This document shows positions 38,736-49,978 of a DNA stretch of 64,000 bases, piece by piece. Made by a program: the position numbers and the translations under genes. The stretch is from Vreelandella olivaria. Its GTDB lineage: Bacteria > Pseudomonadota > Gammaproteobacteria > Pseudomonadales > Halomonadaceae. Below the pieces are notes generated by a model. That model searched no databases. It saw only the letters and a list, made by a program, of their open reading frames with translations, and had not been told where the DNA came from. Where the stretch lies: contig AP019416.1 of assembly GCA_004295565.1 (NCBI GenBank), positions 2,852,001-2,916,000 on the forward strand, read 5' to 3'. Every line of letters begins with the position of its first letter. The stretch's first letter is position 1.

Positions 38736-38747
38736 CGGCACCTCGCA
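38736..38747. terminator. Left half of a terminator split by the IS element
   Basis: CGGCACCT plus CGCA before the element, and CGCA plus AGGTGCCG after it (40188-40199). Without the IS the site reads CGGCACCT-cgca-AGGTGCCG, a hairpin with AAAAA on its left, i.e. a T-run for minus-strand transcripts from fadA. The stem arms are now 1.4 kb apart. Confidence 0.7.
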
Positions 38748-38754
38748 TGAACTG

Positions 38755-38797
38755 CACCCCAAAAGTTGGACGCTCATCCAACGATTGGGGTGTTTTT
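38755..38797 (+). promoter_or_regulatory. Terminator-like hairpin at the left IS end, covering the orfA ribosome site
   Basis: CACCCCAA (38755-38762) pairs with TTGGGGTG (38785-38792), with an inner stem GTTGGA/TCCAAC, followed by TTTTT right before the orfA ATG. The right arm GGGGTG is also the only ribosome-site candidate. A transcript entering from outside would form the full hairpin, ending transcription or hiding the ribosome site. Insulation of this sort is known in other IS elements. Confidence 0.55.
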
Positions 38798-38798
38798 C

Positions 38799-39272
38799 AT
38801 GACGAAACATAATGAAGCGTTCAAGTTACTAGTAGTGCAACGCTACGCAGAAGGACAGCAGGGTTACAAGAGTCTGGCCAGACAGTACGGTCTTGGCCCT
38901 ACAACCGTCAGGCGTTGGGTTAAACACTTTGAACAGCATGGTCTAAGTGGCTTGCAGAAAAAGTTCACCCACTACAGCGCTGAGTTCAAATTAGCGGTGT
39001 TGCCACAGATGAGGCAAGAGGAGCTCTCAGCCTTACAAGCGACGACTCTGTTCGATATTCGAGGTGGTACGAGCGTCGTACGGCAGTGGGAAAGCCAGTA
39101 TCATGAAGGAGGCTTCCAAGCGTTGGAGCCTAAAGCCCGAGGACGTCCGACGAAGATGCCTACAACAGAGCCCCCAAAGCCCCCACTTCCACTGACTGAT
39201 AAGAGCTCGCTGGAGCAGCTGCTCCAAGAGAATGAGTACTTGCGTGCTGAGGTGGCCTACCTAAAAAGTTGA
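38799..39272 (+). CDS. IS150-type transposase subunit OrfA
   Basis: 157 residues from ATG at 38799. Two helix-turn-helix regions: GYKSLARQYGLGPTTVRRWV and SALQATTLFDIRGGTSVVRQW. The end has a leucine-zipper-like SLEQLLQENEYLRAEVAYLK. The last codons CTA AAA AGT TGA contain an A-run where a -1 slip would produce the OrfAB fusion, as in IS150. DNA-binding part of the transposase. Confidence 0.9.
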   Translation: MTKHNEAFKLLVVQRYAEGQQGYKSLARQYGLGPTTVRRWVKHFEQHGLSGLQKKFTHYSAEFKLAVLPQMRQEELSALQATTLFDIRGGTSVVRQWESQYHEGGFQALEPKARGRPTKMPTTEPPKPPLPLTDKSSLEQLLQENEYLRAEVAYLKS

Positions 39273-39347
39273 GGGCCTTGCGTCAGGCAAAGAACAAACC
39301 GCGCAGAAAAAGCGCAGATAGTCCTTGAGCTGAAGCAAGGCCACCCT

Positions 39348-40154
39348 TTGGCGGTGCTGCTAAAAGTAGCAGAATTGTCGCGTAGTACGTTCTATTATCA
39401 GGCAAGGGCTCAGCAGTTGGAAGATCGGCATGCTGGTCTGAAGCGACGCATTTACGTCCTCTACGAGCATCACAAAGGCCGCTACGGTTATCGCCGAATC
39501 ACAGCAGCGTTGCGTCAGTCGGGCGAGCAGGTCAACCATAAGACAGTCCAGCGCCTAATGCAGCATCTAGGCTTGAAGTCGCTGGTACGCCCGAAGAAAT
39601 ACCGCTCCTATCGTGGACAACAGGCCAGTGTTCCCAATCTTCTTGCCCGCCAGTTTCATGCTGAACGACCCAACCAAAAGTGGGTAACCGACGTCACGGA
39701 GTTTAATATCCGAGGCGAAAAGCTGTACTTGTCGCCTGTGATGGATCTCTACAACGGGGAAATCGTGTCCTACTCAATGCAGAAACAGCCGCAGTACTCG
39801 CTGGTCGGGGAGATGCTCAAGAAAGCCTTGGCTAAGTTGGCCGACCAAGACGCGCCTTTACTGCATTCTGATCAAGGCTGGCAATATCATATGTCAGCTT
39901 ACCGGCGTAAGCTCAGCGAGCATGGCGTGATTCAGAGCATGTCACGTAAAGGCAATTGCCTGGATAATGCCGCAATGGAGAGCTTCTTTGGTACGCTGAA
40001 GTCAGAATATTTTTACCTGAACCGTTTTGACACCATTGGGCAATTACAGGCGGGCATTCGGCACTATATCCATTACTACAATCACGAGCGGATTAAGACC
40101 AAATTAAAAGGCCTGAGTCCGGTGCAGTACCGAAATCAGGCCTTGGCCGCTTAG
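39348..40154 (+). CDS. IS150-type transposase subunit OrfB (DDE integrase core)
   Basis: 268 residues in one frame. YHHKGRYGYRRI-like stretch (HKGRYGYRRITAALRQSGEQ), then DDE catalytic core: WVTDVTEF (first D), LHSDQGWQYHM (second D) and NAAMESFFGTLKSE (E), ending YYNHERIKTKLKGLSPVQYR. Very close to InsK of IS150. The upstream link from OrfA (about 39275-39347) shows one extra frame change near 39305 that would break the OrfAB fusion, either an error or an inactivating mutation. Confidence 0.92.
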   Translation: MAVLLKVAELSRSTFYYQARAQQLEDRHAGLKRRIYVLYEHHKGRYGYRRITAALRQSGEQVNHKTVQRLMQHLGLKSLVRPKKYRSYRGQQASVPNLLARQFHAERPNQKWVTDVTEFNIRGEKLYLSPVMDLYNGEIVSYSMQKQPQYSLVGEMLKKALAKLADQDAPLLHSDQGWQYHMSAYRRKLSEHGVIQSMSRKGNCLDNAAMESFFGTLKSEYFYLNRFDTIGQLQAGIRHYIHYYNHERIKTKLKGLSPVQYRNQALAA

Positions 40155-40224
40155 TTTTTCACTGTCCAAGTTTATGGGGTCAGTTCACGCAAGGTGCCGC
40201 TTTGAAGCATTAAGAGCGAAGTGG

Positions 40225-41402
<1,178 letters not shown>

Positions 41403-41425
41403 CTTATATCTCCTGTGCGTGGTGG

Positions 41426-43610
41426 TTAGGCCTGAGTGGCAGAGTTGTCACTGGAATAGAATTGCTCGTTGTTCTGAGCCATCTGACGCAGCTTGTCGGT
41501 GGGCGCGTATAGCGGGCCCAACTCCTCAGCTAGCCCTTCCGCCAGCTTGACGAACTCTGCAACGCCCGTGGCGTCGATGTAGCGCAGCGCACCACCACGG
41601 AACGGCGGGAAGCCGATGCCATAGATCAACGCCATATCGGCTTCGGCTGGCGTGGCCACAATGCCATCTTCCAGGCAGCGCACGGTTTCCAAGCAGAGCG
41701 GCACCATCATGCGGGCGATAATATCCTCGTCGGAAAACGCTTTATGCTCTTTCACCACCTCTTTAACCAATGCGTAAGCAGCTTCGTCGGTGACTTTCTT
41801 CGGCTTACCCTTCTTGTCTTCTTCGTAGGCGTAGAAGCCCTTGTCGTTCTTCTGGCCTAAACGGTCGTTGTCGTACATGACCTGAATGGCGGTTTTACCG
41901 TCGCGGGCCATACGATCAGGGAAGCCTTCCGCCATGACTTCATTGGCGTGAACGGCGGTATCCAGGCCGACCACATCCAGCAAGTAGGCCGGGCCCATGG
42001 GCCAGCCGAACTTCTCCATCACCTTATCAACGTGCTGGAAGTCAGCGCCCTGCTCTACCAGGAAGCTAAAGCCGCCAAAGTAAGGGAAGAGCACGCGGTT
42101 GACCAAGAAGCCTGGGCAGTCGTTAACCACAATCGGCGTTTTGCCCATTGCCCGGGCGTAGGCCACGGTGGCAGCAACGGCGGCATCCGAGGTCTTCTCA
42201 CCACGGATGACTTCTACCAGAGGCATGCGGTGTACGGGGTTGAAGAAGTGCATACCGCAGAAATTTTCCGGCCGCTTTAGGTTTTGCGCCAAGCGGTTGA
42301 TGGAAATCGTCGATGTGTTCGAGGTGAGAATGGTATTTTCGCTCACCATCCCTTCCACTTCGGTCAGTACGGCGTCTTTGACTTTGGGGTTTTCAACCAC
42401 TGCTTCGACGACGAGATCGACGTTGCCAAAATCACCGTAGGAGAGCGTGGGACGAATATTGCTCAGCTTCTCCGCCATCTGCTCGGTGGTCAGCTTGTTG
42501 CGCTCCACCTGCTTGGCAAATAGCTTACGGGCTTCTTTCAGGCCCAGTTCAATGGCGTCATCCTTGATATCTTTCATCAGAATCGGCGTGCCTTTAGAGG
42601 CACTCTGATAAGCGATACCGCCGCCCATAATGCCCGCACCCAGCACGGCCGTTTGCTTAACGGGCTGCGCCTGCTTTTCATACTTGCTGGCTTTTTCTTG
42701 ACCACTTGGTCGTTCAAGAACAGACCCACCAAGTTAAACGCCACGCTGCTGAGCGCCAGCTTGGCAAAGGCTTTGGCTTCAATGGCCTGGGCACGGCCAC
42801 GCTCTTCGCCCGCGCCTTTCTGAATCACTTTAATCGCTTCTACCGGCGCCGGGTAATGGGGCCCGCTTTACCGGCGACATAGCCTTTCGCTGTTTCAAAC
42901 GCCATCATCTGCTCAATGGGGTTAAGCTTCAGCGGACTGGTCTTTTCATCGCGACGAGCCTGGTAATCCAGCTCACCGGCGTTGGCACGGTCAAGAATGT
43001 CCAACGCGGCTTCTTCCAACTGCTCTGCCGCCACCACCGCGTCAACGGCGCCTACTTTTAGCGCGGCATCGGCACGGTTTTCGGTACCACCGGCAATCCA
43101 CTCGATGGCGTTATCGGCGCCAATCAGTCGTGGCAGGCGAACACAACCGCCCCAACCGGGCAGGATGCCGAGCTTGGTTTCCGGAAGACCGATTTTGGCT
43201 TTCTCACCCATGACGCGAAAATCGGTGGTTAGCAGTACTTCACAGCCGCCACCCAGCGCCAGTCCATTGATTGCTGTTACCGTAGGGAACGGCAGATCTT
43301 CGATGGCGTTGAAGATACCGTGCACCTGCTCAAGCATCTCGGCAATCTGCCCCTCACCCTTGGAGAACATGCCGTGAAACTCGGTGATATCGGCGCCCAC
43401 GATAAACACATCTTTACCGCTCGCAATAAGTAAACCTTTTAAGCTGTTTTCCGCTTGAATGGCTTTTACTGCCTCACCCAGCTCTGCGACGACAGCGCTG
43501 GAAAGCTTATTGACGGACTCATCTTTCAGGTCGAAAGTGAGCATTGCGATATTATTGCCACTCGGGGTGTCACGACGTGTCACCGTGATGGCATTGCCTT
43601 GATAGATCAT
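41426..43610 (-). CDS. fadB: Multifunctional fatty acid oxidation alpha subunit FadB, frameshifted
   Basis: Start [18 protein letters not shown] at 43610. The enoyl-CoA hydratase half has [12 protein letters not shown] and [19 protein letters not shown] with the catalytic glutamates ([14 protein letters not shown]). After breaks near 42850 and 42690 the dehydrogenase half has [20 protein letters not shown] and [20 protein letters not shown] plus [17 protein letters not shown]. About 728 residues. Forms the trifunctional complex with FadA. Operator-like palindromes lie in the upstream intergenic region. Confidence 0.93.
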
Positions 43611-43986
43611 CCGCGCTCTCCACATTTTCGGGCTGGCTCTGAAAAGAGAACCCGCCACGTTTCTCATACGGCTTCCACACGACTTTCATACGGTCGTTTG
43701 ATTGCCTTAGCTTGGTTGAGTTGCCTGATAACGTCAAGCCCAGACTTTTGGCTAGGGTTTGTACGAAAACTGCCTGCGCTCGACTATACGGCGTTAAAAA
43801 TCGCCTCAAAATGCTCATTTACAACCCGTAAACTCCGCTTTTTCGTTGATTTTTGCCTTGTCTAGTCTTCGCTCGCCGACTTTTCGTACAAACCCTAATT
43901 TACCCTATCTAGTGAGACCAGCACTCCCCTGTATCCGTTCATGCTGCTAGGATCACGCTTCTTTTAATTTTGTAGGTTACCTTGTT
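43611..43986. promoter_or_regulatory. Divergent control region of fadB and DUF5924 with two TTTNGTACNAAA palindromes
   Basis: A 376-base gap without a credible gene. GTTTGTACGAAA (43758-43769) and TTTCGTACAAAC (43882-43893) are inverted versions of the same site, 124 bases apart. The first is nearer fadB, the second nearer the DUF5924 gene. A weaker related TTTTTCGTTGA occurs between them. One regulator could control both directions. Confidence 0.5.
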
Positions 43987-45135
43987 ATGGGCACACTGCT
44001 CACGCCATCCCGCATTGAGGCCGTTCAACGGCGTATTGAAAGCATTGTCGAACGGCTAAAACCGTGGAGCTGGATGTGGCCACCCATGGCGTTCGCTGCC
44101 GGTTTAGGTAGTTTCTTTCTGGTGGATCGTCAGCAGTGGCTCGGCGCAGCGCTGGCGCTGGGATTACTGTTTGCCTGGACACTTCTGCTCTCTGAAGGCT
44201 TGATCAGTCGCTGGCTCTCTCGGCGGGGCCACCCTACACCACCCGTGGCGTGACCACCTTTATCGCCCAGATGATTCACCAGGAGACGCTTTTCTTCACG
44301 CTGCCGTTCATTTTAGTCACTACCGTATGGAATAGCGGGCAAACGCTATTTGCGCTACTGGTGGGCGGCATGGCGCTGCTGTCAATTCTCGATCCACTCT
44401 ACTTCAAAGTTGCCGAGCGATGGCGGAGTGTCTACTTCATCTTCCACGCCCAGTGCGTTTTTCTTGTTCTACTGGTGACGCTGCCCATCATGGTACACCT
44501 CACTACGGGCCAGAGTTTGCTGCTGGCCCTGGGGATCACCATTCTGGTGGCCTTGCCCAGTTTTGGCACTTGCTTAAGCAGCGTTCCCTCAAACGCTGGT
44601 GCGCTTTTGTGTTGACCCTACTGCTCGCCTATGGCGCGTGGCTTGGACGCATTTGGGTGCCGCCCGCCAGCCTATGGATGACCAGCAGCGCGCTGTCTCC
44701 CGGCTTTGATATCGAGCAGCGTCTGCCTCAAGGCTCTATGGCATTAACACCGCAAGCCATCAGCGAGAATGGCCTCTATGTCTATACCGCTATTCGGGCA
44801 CCGCGGGGATTAAGTGAAACTATTACTCACGCTTGGCATCATAATGGTGTGTTAACGGATGTTGTGGAACTTAATATCGACGGTGGGCGCGAGCAGGGTT
44901 ACCGTGCGTGGAGTCACAAACAGAACTTTCCGAAGACGCTACTGGCGATTGGCGCATCGATATCATGACAGGCACTGGCCAACGCTTGGGACTAATACGC
45001 TTTGAAGTGTCAGACAATGCTCAGCAAGCCACGCTGGCAGACGGAGAAATACGCGCCAGTGGCCTAAGTGGATTAAACTTACGGCGATTTGTGCCCGGTC
45101 GCCCTAACGATGAAGAGGCGCGACCGGAAGATTGA
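43987..45135 (+). CDS. DUF5924-type membrane protein with DUF2914-like C-terminus, frameshifted
   Basis: About 383 residues when joined. The first segment has WMWPPMAFAAGLGSFFLVDR. After a break near 44240 come TTFIAQMIHQETLFFTLPFI and helices LLVGGMALLSILDPLYFKVA. After about 44570 comes LTLLLAYGAWLGRIWVPPAS, and then the soluble domain starts (ENGLYVYTAIRAPRGLSETI). After about 44940 it ends GDWRIDIMTGTGQRLGLIRF. The soluble end resembles DUF2914 (stress or cell-surface associated). Function unknown. Divergent from fadB. Confidence 0.7.
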
Positions 45136-45211
45136 AGGGTCAAGCGCCTTGCATTCAGCGGCGCAGCTTATGACAATTCGCTTACTCACATTTATTGGCA
45201 GCTAGTAACCT

Positions 45212-45664
45212 ATGGCTTCAACAATTGGATTTCGCATTGCACGTTTGCCCCATTTATGGCGCTCTATCCTGGATCGCCGCTTGGCGCCATTGGGCTTAAC
45301 CCAAACACGCTGGGTGACGCTGTATCATCTGTGGCGTCTGGGCGAAGGCCATCCTCAATGCGATCTCGCTCGTGTGATTGGCGTTGAGGCGCCCTCTCTT
45401 GTGCGCACTCTGGGCCAGCTCGAAGAACAAGGCTTAGTGGAGCGCCGAGCCTGCGACAATGACCGTCGCAGCAAGCGGATTTATCTTACCCCTGCCGCGA
45501 TGCCGCTGTTAGAGCAGATCGACAGCGTTGCGCAACAAGCGCGCAAAGAGATGTTCGCTGGCTTAAGCGAAGAGAACCTCGAACAACTCAACGAATGGTT
45601 GGCGGTGATTGAATCCAACGGCTTAGCGATACAAGCAAGAGATCAGGATAGCCCAGTATCTTGA
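45212..45664 (+). CDS. MarR/SlyA-family transcriptional regulator
   Basis: 150 residues, intact. Winged helix: GHPQCDLARVIGVEAPSLVR, LGQLEEQGLVERRACDNDRR (the MarR wing DNDRRSK) and KRIYLTPAAMPLLEQI. Residues LTQTRWVTLYHLWRL match SlyA-like proteins. Binds palindromic DNA as a dimer, target unknown. The 3' end overlaps the convergent gene by about 20 bases. Confidence 0.88.
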   Translation: MASTIGFRIARLPHLWRSILDRRLAPLGLTQTRWVTLYHLWRLGEGHPQCDLARVIGVEAPSLVRTLGQLEEQGLVERRACDNDRRSKRIYLTPAAMPLLEQIDSVAQQARKEMFAGLSEENLEQLNEWLAVIESNGLAIQARDQDSPVS

Positions 45665-46210
45665 TCACTTACTTTAGAAGACGATTTCTCAGTGCCCTTT
45701 AACGGCTGGTTGAAAGGCTGGTCGGCACGGCCACGCAGCGCCTCCCGCAGTTGCTGAAATTCAGGTAGGTAGGTCGCGAACCGCTCCGCGGTTTGCGACT
45801 CCCACCACCTAAAGCGTCAATGCATAAGGGGTTGACTGCACCACCAAGGCGTCTTGCGGTAAGCGTTCAAGCAGTGTTTTTAACGCTGCAGTGGCGGCAT
45901 CGGGTAAAGGCCGCAAGGGGGCTATACGCCAGCGCCAGCCAGCATGAAATGGCGTTAAGGCTTCACTGGCATTGCTGTCTCTTACCAATAGAAAATCAGG
46001 CCCCGGCCCTTCCTGGGGATAGTGCCAGCGATAAGCCGGCATGGTACCTCTAAAATGGTGTAGCGGCGGCTTTTCCAGTTTGATGCTGACGCCCTGTTTA
46101 GCGATTTGAGTGCGCAGCGCCTGCTGGCGCTTTTGACGCGGGCTAGGCTTTAGCCACATCACCGGCGCAATTACAAACAACATAATAAACACGATAATTA
46201 ACCATTCCAT
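45643..46210 (-). CDS. Single-pass membrane protein of unknown function, one frameshift
   Basis: Start MEWLIIVFIMLFVIAPVMWL at 46210, a membrane anchor, followed by a basic stretch (PSPRQKRQQALRTQ) and a soluble domain (YRWHYPQEGPGPDFLLVRDS). The frame stops at 45809 after ALTL, but one base earlier the protein continues WWESQTAERFATYLPEFQQL to a stop at 45643. About 189 residues. I do not recognise a characterised family. Confidence 0.6.
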
Positions 46211-46292
46211 CTCTACATTTTCCTCCACATGAGCCACACTGTATTACACTACTCTAAAAACCATGATTCAGGTCGTTGTTTTGACTCAAGTC

Positions 46293-46321
46293 ATTGTTAA
46301 AACGGTTGCTATTGTTAAAAC
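46293..46321 (+). repeat. Tandem ATTGTTAAAAC repeats upstream of uspA
   Basis: ATTGTTAAAAC at 46293-46303 and 46311-46321, 18 bases apart start to start, ending 74 bases before the uspA start. Spacing of nearly two helical turns suggests two protein sites or promoter elements. Confidence 0.35.
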
Positions 46322-46394
46322 AGGACACGCCATCTAAAGTAACGGTCATTGAACAAAGAGCCTCTTTGTTACCTACCTGCAAAGGAGATACGCC

Positions 46395-46846
46395 ATGAGC
46401 TATCACCACATTTTAGTTGCCGTTGACTTAACCAAAGACTCCCACAAGATTCTGGAGCGTGCCGTTGCGATTGCAGAGCGCAACGATCAAGCGAAAATTT
46501 CCATTATGCATACCCTGGAACCGCTAGGATTTGCCTACGGTGGCGATATCCCCATGGACTTGACCAGCATTCAAGACCAGTTGGATGAGCACGCCAAAAA
46601 CGCTTAGCCGAAATTGCCACCCCGCATATTGCCGAGGCTGACCAGCACGTTGTGGTGGGCATGCCCGACACTGAAATCCACCGTTTTGCTGAAGAGCACG
46701 ATGTCGACCTAATCGTGGTAGGCTCCCATGGCCGTCACGGTTTTGCTTTGCTACTCGGCTCCACCTCTACCGGTGTACTGCACGGCGCCCAGTGCGATGT
46801 ACTCGCGGTTCGCGTAGGCAAAAAAGGTGAAAAGAGCGACGAATAA
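46395..46846 (+). CDS. Universal stress protein UspA family, one frameshift
   Basis: Starts MSYHHILVAVDLTKDSHKIL. AAAGGAG lies before the ATG. The frame breaks near 46603 (HAKNA then LAEIATPHIAEADQHVVVGM). The second part has VDLIVVGSHGRHGFALLLGS and STGVLHGAQCDVLAVRV, the GxHGxxG-x9-GS-type nucleotide site. About 150 residues. Cytosolic stress protein. Intrinsic terminator follows. Confidence 0.9.
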
Positions 46847-46870
46847 ATAATCGCCGCTTGTATGACCGAC

Positions 46871-46899
46871 AAAAAAGGCGCCCAGACGGCGCCTTTTAT
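46871..46899. terminator. Bidirectional terminator between uspA and uup
   Basis: AAAAGGCGCC-cagac-GGCGCCTTTT, ten pairs with A- and T-runs on either side, between convergent genes. Confidence 0.85.
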
Positions 46900-46910
46900 A
46901 GTTGCTAAAG

Positions 46911-48819
46911 CTACTCTCCTGCCGCCATCGCCTCCAGCTCCATCCAGCGTTCCATAGCGATTTCTAATGCTTTCTGCACCTTTTCAAGGGTTTGTAGCTT
47001 AGCCGTCACAGCGTCGGCATCCTGCTGATAAAACGCAGGGTCACCGATTTCACTCTCTAACGCCTCTACTTGCCCCTCAAGTCGCTCAATTTCAGCAGGC
47101 AGTGCATCTAACTCACGCTGCAGATTATAGGAGAGTTTGACGCTCTTCTTGGCCGCTGCGACGGGTGCTTCGGCGACCTTTTCGGCGCTTCCGAAGTAGG
47201 CTCGGTACGCTGACGCGCCGCCCCTTCCCAGGGTGCGGGCGGTAACTTGCCGCCTTGGCGAATCCAGTCGGTATAGCCCCTACGTACTCACGCACCACGC
47301 CATCGCCTTCGAAGGCGAGCATGCTGGTCACCACGTTATCCATAAAGGTTCGGTCGTGGGAAACCAGTAGCAGCGTGCCATCGAAATCGAGCAGCAGCTC
47401 TTCGAGCAGCTCCAGGGTTTCCATATCGAGATCGTTGGTCGGCTCATCGAGCACCAGCACGTTAGCGGGCTGGGTGAACAACTTGGCCAGCAGCAGGCGG
47501 TTTGACTCGCCACCGGAGAGCGCCTTCACCGGTTGGCGTACTCGCTCGGGGGTGAAAAGAAAGTCCTGCAGGTAGCTCATTACGTGGCGATCTTTCCTCC
47601 TACGCTAACGCGATCACTGCCCTGGGCAACGTTGTCATAGACGGTTTTTTCCAGCTCAAGCCCGGCGCGTAGCTGGTCAAAATAGGCCACTTTCAGGTTG
47701 GTGCCCATCTGCACTTTGCCTTCGCTAGGCTCCAACTCACCTAGCAGGATTTTCAGCAAGGTTGTCTTGCCCGCGCCATTGCGGCCTAGGAAGCCAATAC
47801 GGTCACCGCGCAGTACTTCAAGGTTGATATCGCGCAGTATCACCTCATCGCCAAACCGCTGGGTCACACCTTGCAGTTCCACAACGCGCTTGCCGGTACG
47901 CTCACCGCGATCCACCGTCAGGTTGGCATTGCCCTGGCGCTCGCGGCGCTGGCTCCGCTCGTTACGCATCGCTTCCAGCGCCCTCACCCGGCCCTCGTTG
48001 CGGGTACGCCGGGCTTTAACGCCTTGACGAATCCAGGCTTCTTCCTGGGCGAGTTTTTATCGAACTCGGCGTTCTCCCGCGCCTCTACTTCAAGCTCATG
48101 CTGCTTGCGAGCCTGATACTCTTCGTACTTGCCGGGATAGCGCCCTAGCTGGCCACGGTCTAACTCCAGAATATTGGTCGCCAGTTTGGAGAAACGCCCT
48201 ATCGTGGGTAATCAGCAGCACCGCCCCATTAAAGGCCAGCAGTTGCTCTTCCAACCAGGCAATGGTGTCTAAGTCCAAGTGGTTGGTGGGCTCATCGAGC
48301 AGCAGCAGATCCGGCTCGGCCACCAGCGCACGCGCCAGCGCCACCCGGCGACGCCAACCACCAGAGAGCGAGCTCATCTCAGCCGCCGGGGCAAGCCCAA
48401 GCGGGTCAGCACGGTGTCGATACGCTGGTGGAAAGACCAGCCATCAATGGCTTCCAGGCGTGTTTGCAGGGTCGCCATGCGATCCATATCGGGGTCGGGA
48501 TCATTGATCAGATGATCGTACTCGGAGAGCAGCTCCCCGGCTTCCGGAAGGCCTTGGGCGACCATATCGAAAATGGTCAAGCCAGATGACTCGGGCAACT
48601 CTTGGGCCAATACGCCTATTTTCAGGCCAGGTGCGCGCCAGATGGAGCCATCATCGGGAAGGATATCCCCGCTACCAGCTTCAGTAGAGTGGACTTACCG
48701 GTACCGTTGCGCCCAACCAGCGCCAGCCGCTCGCCTTTTTCAACCGTCAGGTCGGCGCGATTGAGCAGTACATGGGTGCCGTAGGCGAGTTGCAGCTGTT
48801 CGAGTCGTAGCAGGGTCAC
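46911..48819 (-). CDS. uup: ABC-F ATPase Uup, frameshifted
   Basis: Start [20 protein letters not shown]. Two ABC domains: Walker [10 protein letters not shown] and GRNGAGKTT, signatures [15 protein letters not shown] and [14 protein letters not shown], Walker [13 protein letters not shown] and [11 protein letters not shown]. The C-terminal end (about 46911-47125) is a charged coiled coil, as in Uup. About 635 residues when joined. Breaks near 48650, 48610, 48375, 48200, 48050, 47580 and 47280. Ribosome-associated ATPase affecting translation and transposon excision. The density of breaks here is among the highest in the window. Confidence 0.88.
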
Positions 48820-48934
48820 GCGGTGTCCTCCTTAATCGTGAGGCGCACAGTGTAACGCATGAGCGCACCGGGGGAGAACGTTATGCTGGTTGGCTGGACG
48901 CAACCAATAAATACAAAATCTGATGACGTGCTCG

Positions 48935-49978
48935 TCAGTTAAATTTGCGACTCTTCGCGAATTTGGTGGGGTGTTTGCCCGTCCAACGCTTAAAAGCTCT
49001 ACGGAAGTTGGCACTGTCGCTAAACCCCAGCCGTGCCGCTATATCTTCGGTGCTCATTTTAGTAACTAGCAGGTACTCGGTCGCCAATGTGCAGCGGGCG
49101 TCGTCGAGTATTTCCCTATAGCTGGTCAACTCCGCGTCTAGCTTTCTCCTCAAGGTGCGTGTAGTGATACAAAGCAAGTTTGCAACGGCTTCCATGTTGG
49201 GAAAACTGTTAGGAGACATCAGCAGTATTTGATACACCTCACCCGTTATACCGGTTGACATCTTGGTGCGACCCAGCAGTTGGTTACAGGTTTCCTGAAG
49301 CAGTTTTATAGATAGCTGATTGCCTAATAGGGGAGATTGATCAAGTATCGATTTGGGATAGTGGATTTCGTTTACTTCTTGACCAAAGTAGCAGTCACAC
49401 AGCAAATATTGTTTATGTATCTGTTCAACATCTTTTCCTAAATAAGATAGCAACGCTTTTATGGGAAACAGGCTTGAACCAGCCGAGTCTCGAATATGGG
49501 TAATGTTTTGAGCCATCTGTTGCTGTATTAAAAAATTGCGCGTTTTTATACTTTTTATATACGAGTATGTCTCTTTAAATTCGAAAACCGCAGACTCCTC
49601 CGTTTCTCGCCATGTCATATATAGCGTTGGTGTGGCTAAAGGATGGTATTTTACCCCAAAATTGAAATAGTCTCGCATGGTGGGGCTAGTAAGAAGCGCG
49701 TACCCGTACATACCGTAAGCAGTCAAATGCAGCCTAGTGGCCGTCTCGAAAGGAGTGGCAAGATTCGCCCCGGCCTCAATAACATTTGTACAAGCGTCAA
49801 CATATTGCTTGATAGTTACCAGTGTAGCTGGATCCGCAAGCTCAGCTTGGCTCAAGTTGAGTCCCTTTAATACCTTGTCAGCCGAAATCCCTTGCTCAGC
49901 CACTGTTTCCAGTAAAGCAGCAATTTTATAGGGAGCATATATCTTCTGATTCAGTAAGTTAGCTTGAAAGCTGGCCAT
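48935..49978 (-). CDS. AraC-family regulator of the TRAP/BKACE catabolic cluster
   Basis: 347 residues, intact. N-terminal ligand-binding half of the Arabinose_bd type (MASFQANLLNQKIYAPYKIA, LVTIKQYVDACTNVIEAGAN). C-terminal helix-turn-helix pair NMEAVANLLCITTRTLRRKL and STEDIAARLGFSDSANFRRAF with the end RWTGKHPTKFAKS. AT-richer than the flanking core genes. It faces the TRAP operon across a 233-base gap, so it probably activates it in response to the substrate. Confidence 0.88.
   Translation of the reverse strand: MASFQANLLNQKIYAPYKIAALLETVAEQGISADKVLKGLNLSQAELADPATLVTIKQYVDACTNVIEAGANLATPFETATRLHLTAYGMYGYALLTSPTMRDYFNFGVKYHPLATPTLYMTWRETEESAVFEFKETYSYIKSIKTRNFLIQQQMAQNITHIRDSAGSSLFPIKALLSYLGKDVEQIHKQYLLCDCYFGQEVNEIHYPKSILDQSPLLGNQLSIKLLQETCNQLLGRTKMSTGITGEVYQILLMSPNSFPNMEAVANLLCITTRTLRRKLDAELTSYREILDDARCTLATEYLLVTKMSTEDIAARLGFSDSANFRRAFKRWTGKHPTKFAKSRKFN

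Larger units (their letters stand above)
38748..40187 (+). mobile_element. IS3-family element, IS150 group, 1440 bp
   Basis: Terminal inverted repeats start TGAACTGCACCCCAAAAGTT on the left and TGAACTGACCCCATAAACTT on the right (complement), continuing with TTGGAC. A 4-base duplication CGCA flanks both ends. The length is close to that of IS150 and the two ORFs have its arrangement. The target is the loop of an intrinsic terminator between the deacetylase gene and fadA. Intact ends suggest recent insertion. Confidence 0.92.

Noticed and set aside
43570-43818. Minus-strand 82-residue ORF upstream of fadB
   Set aside because: Low-complexity, no ribosome site, no family resemblance. It overlaps the fadB start and one of the GTAC palindromes.
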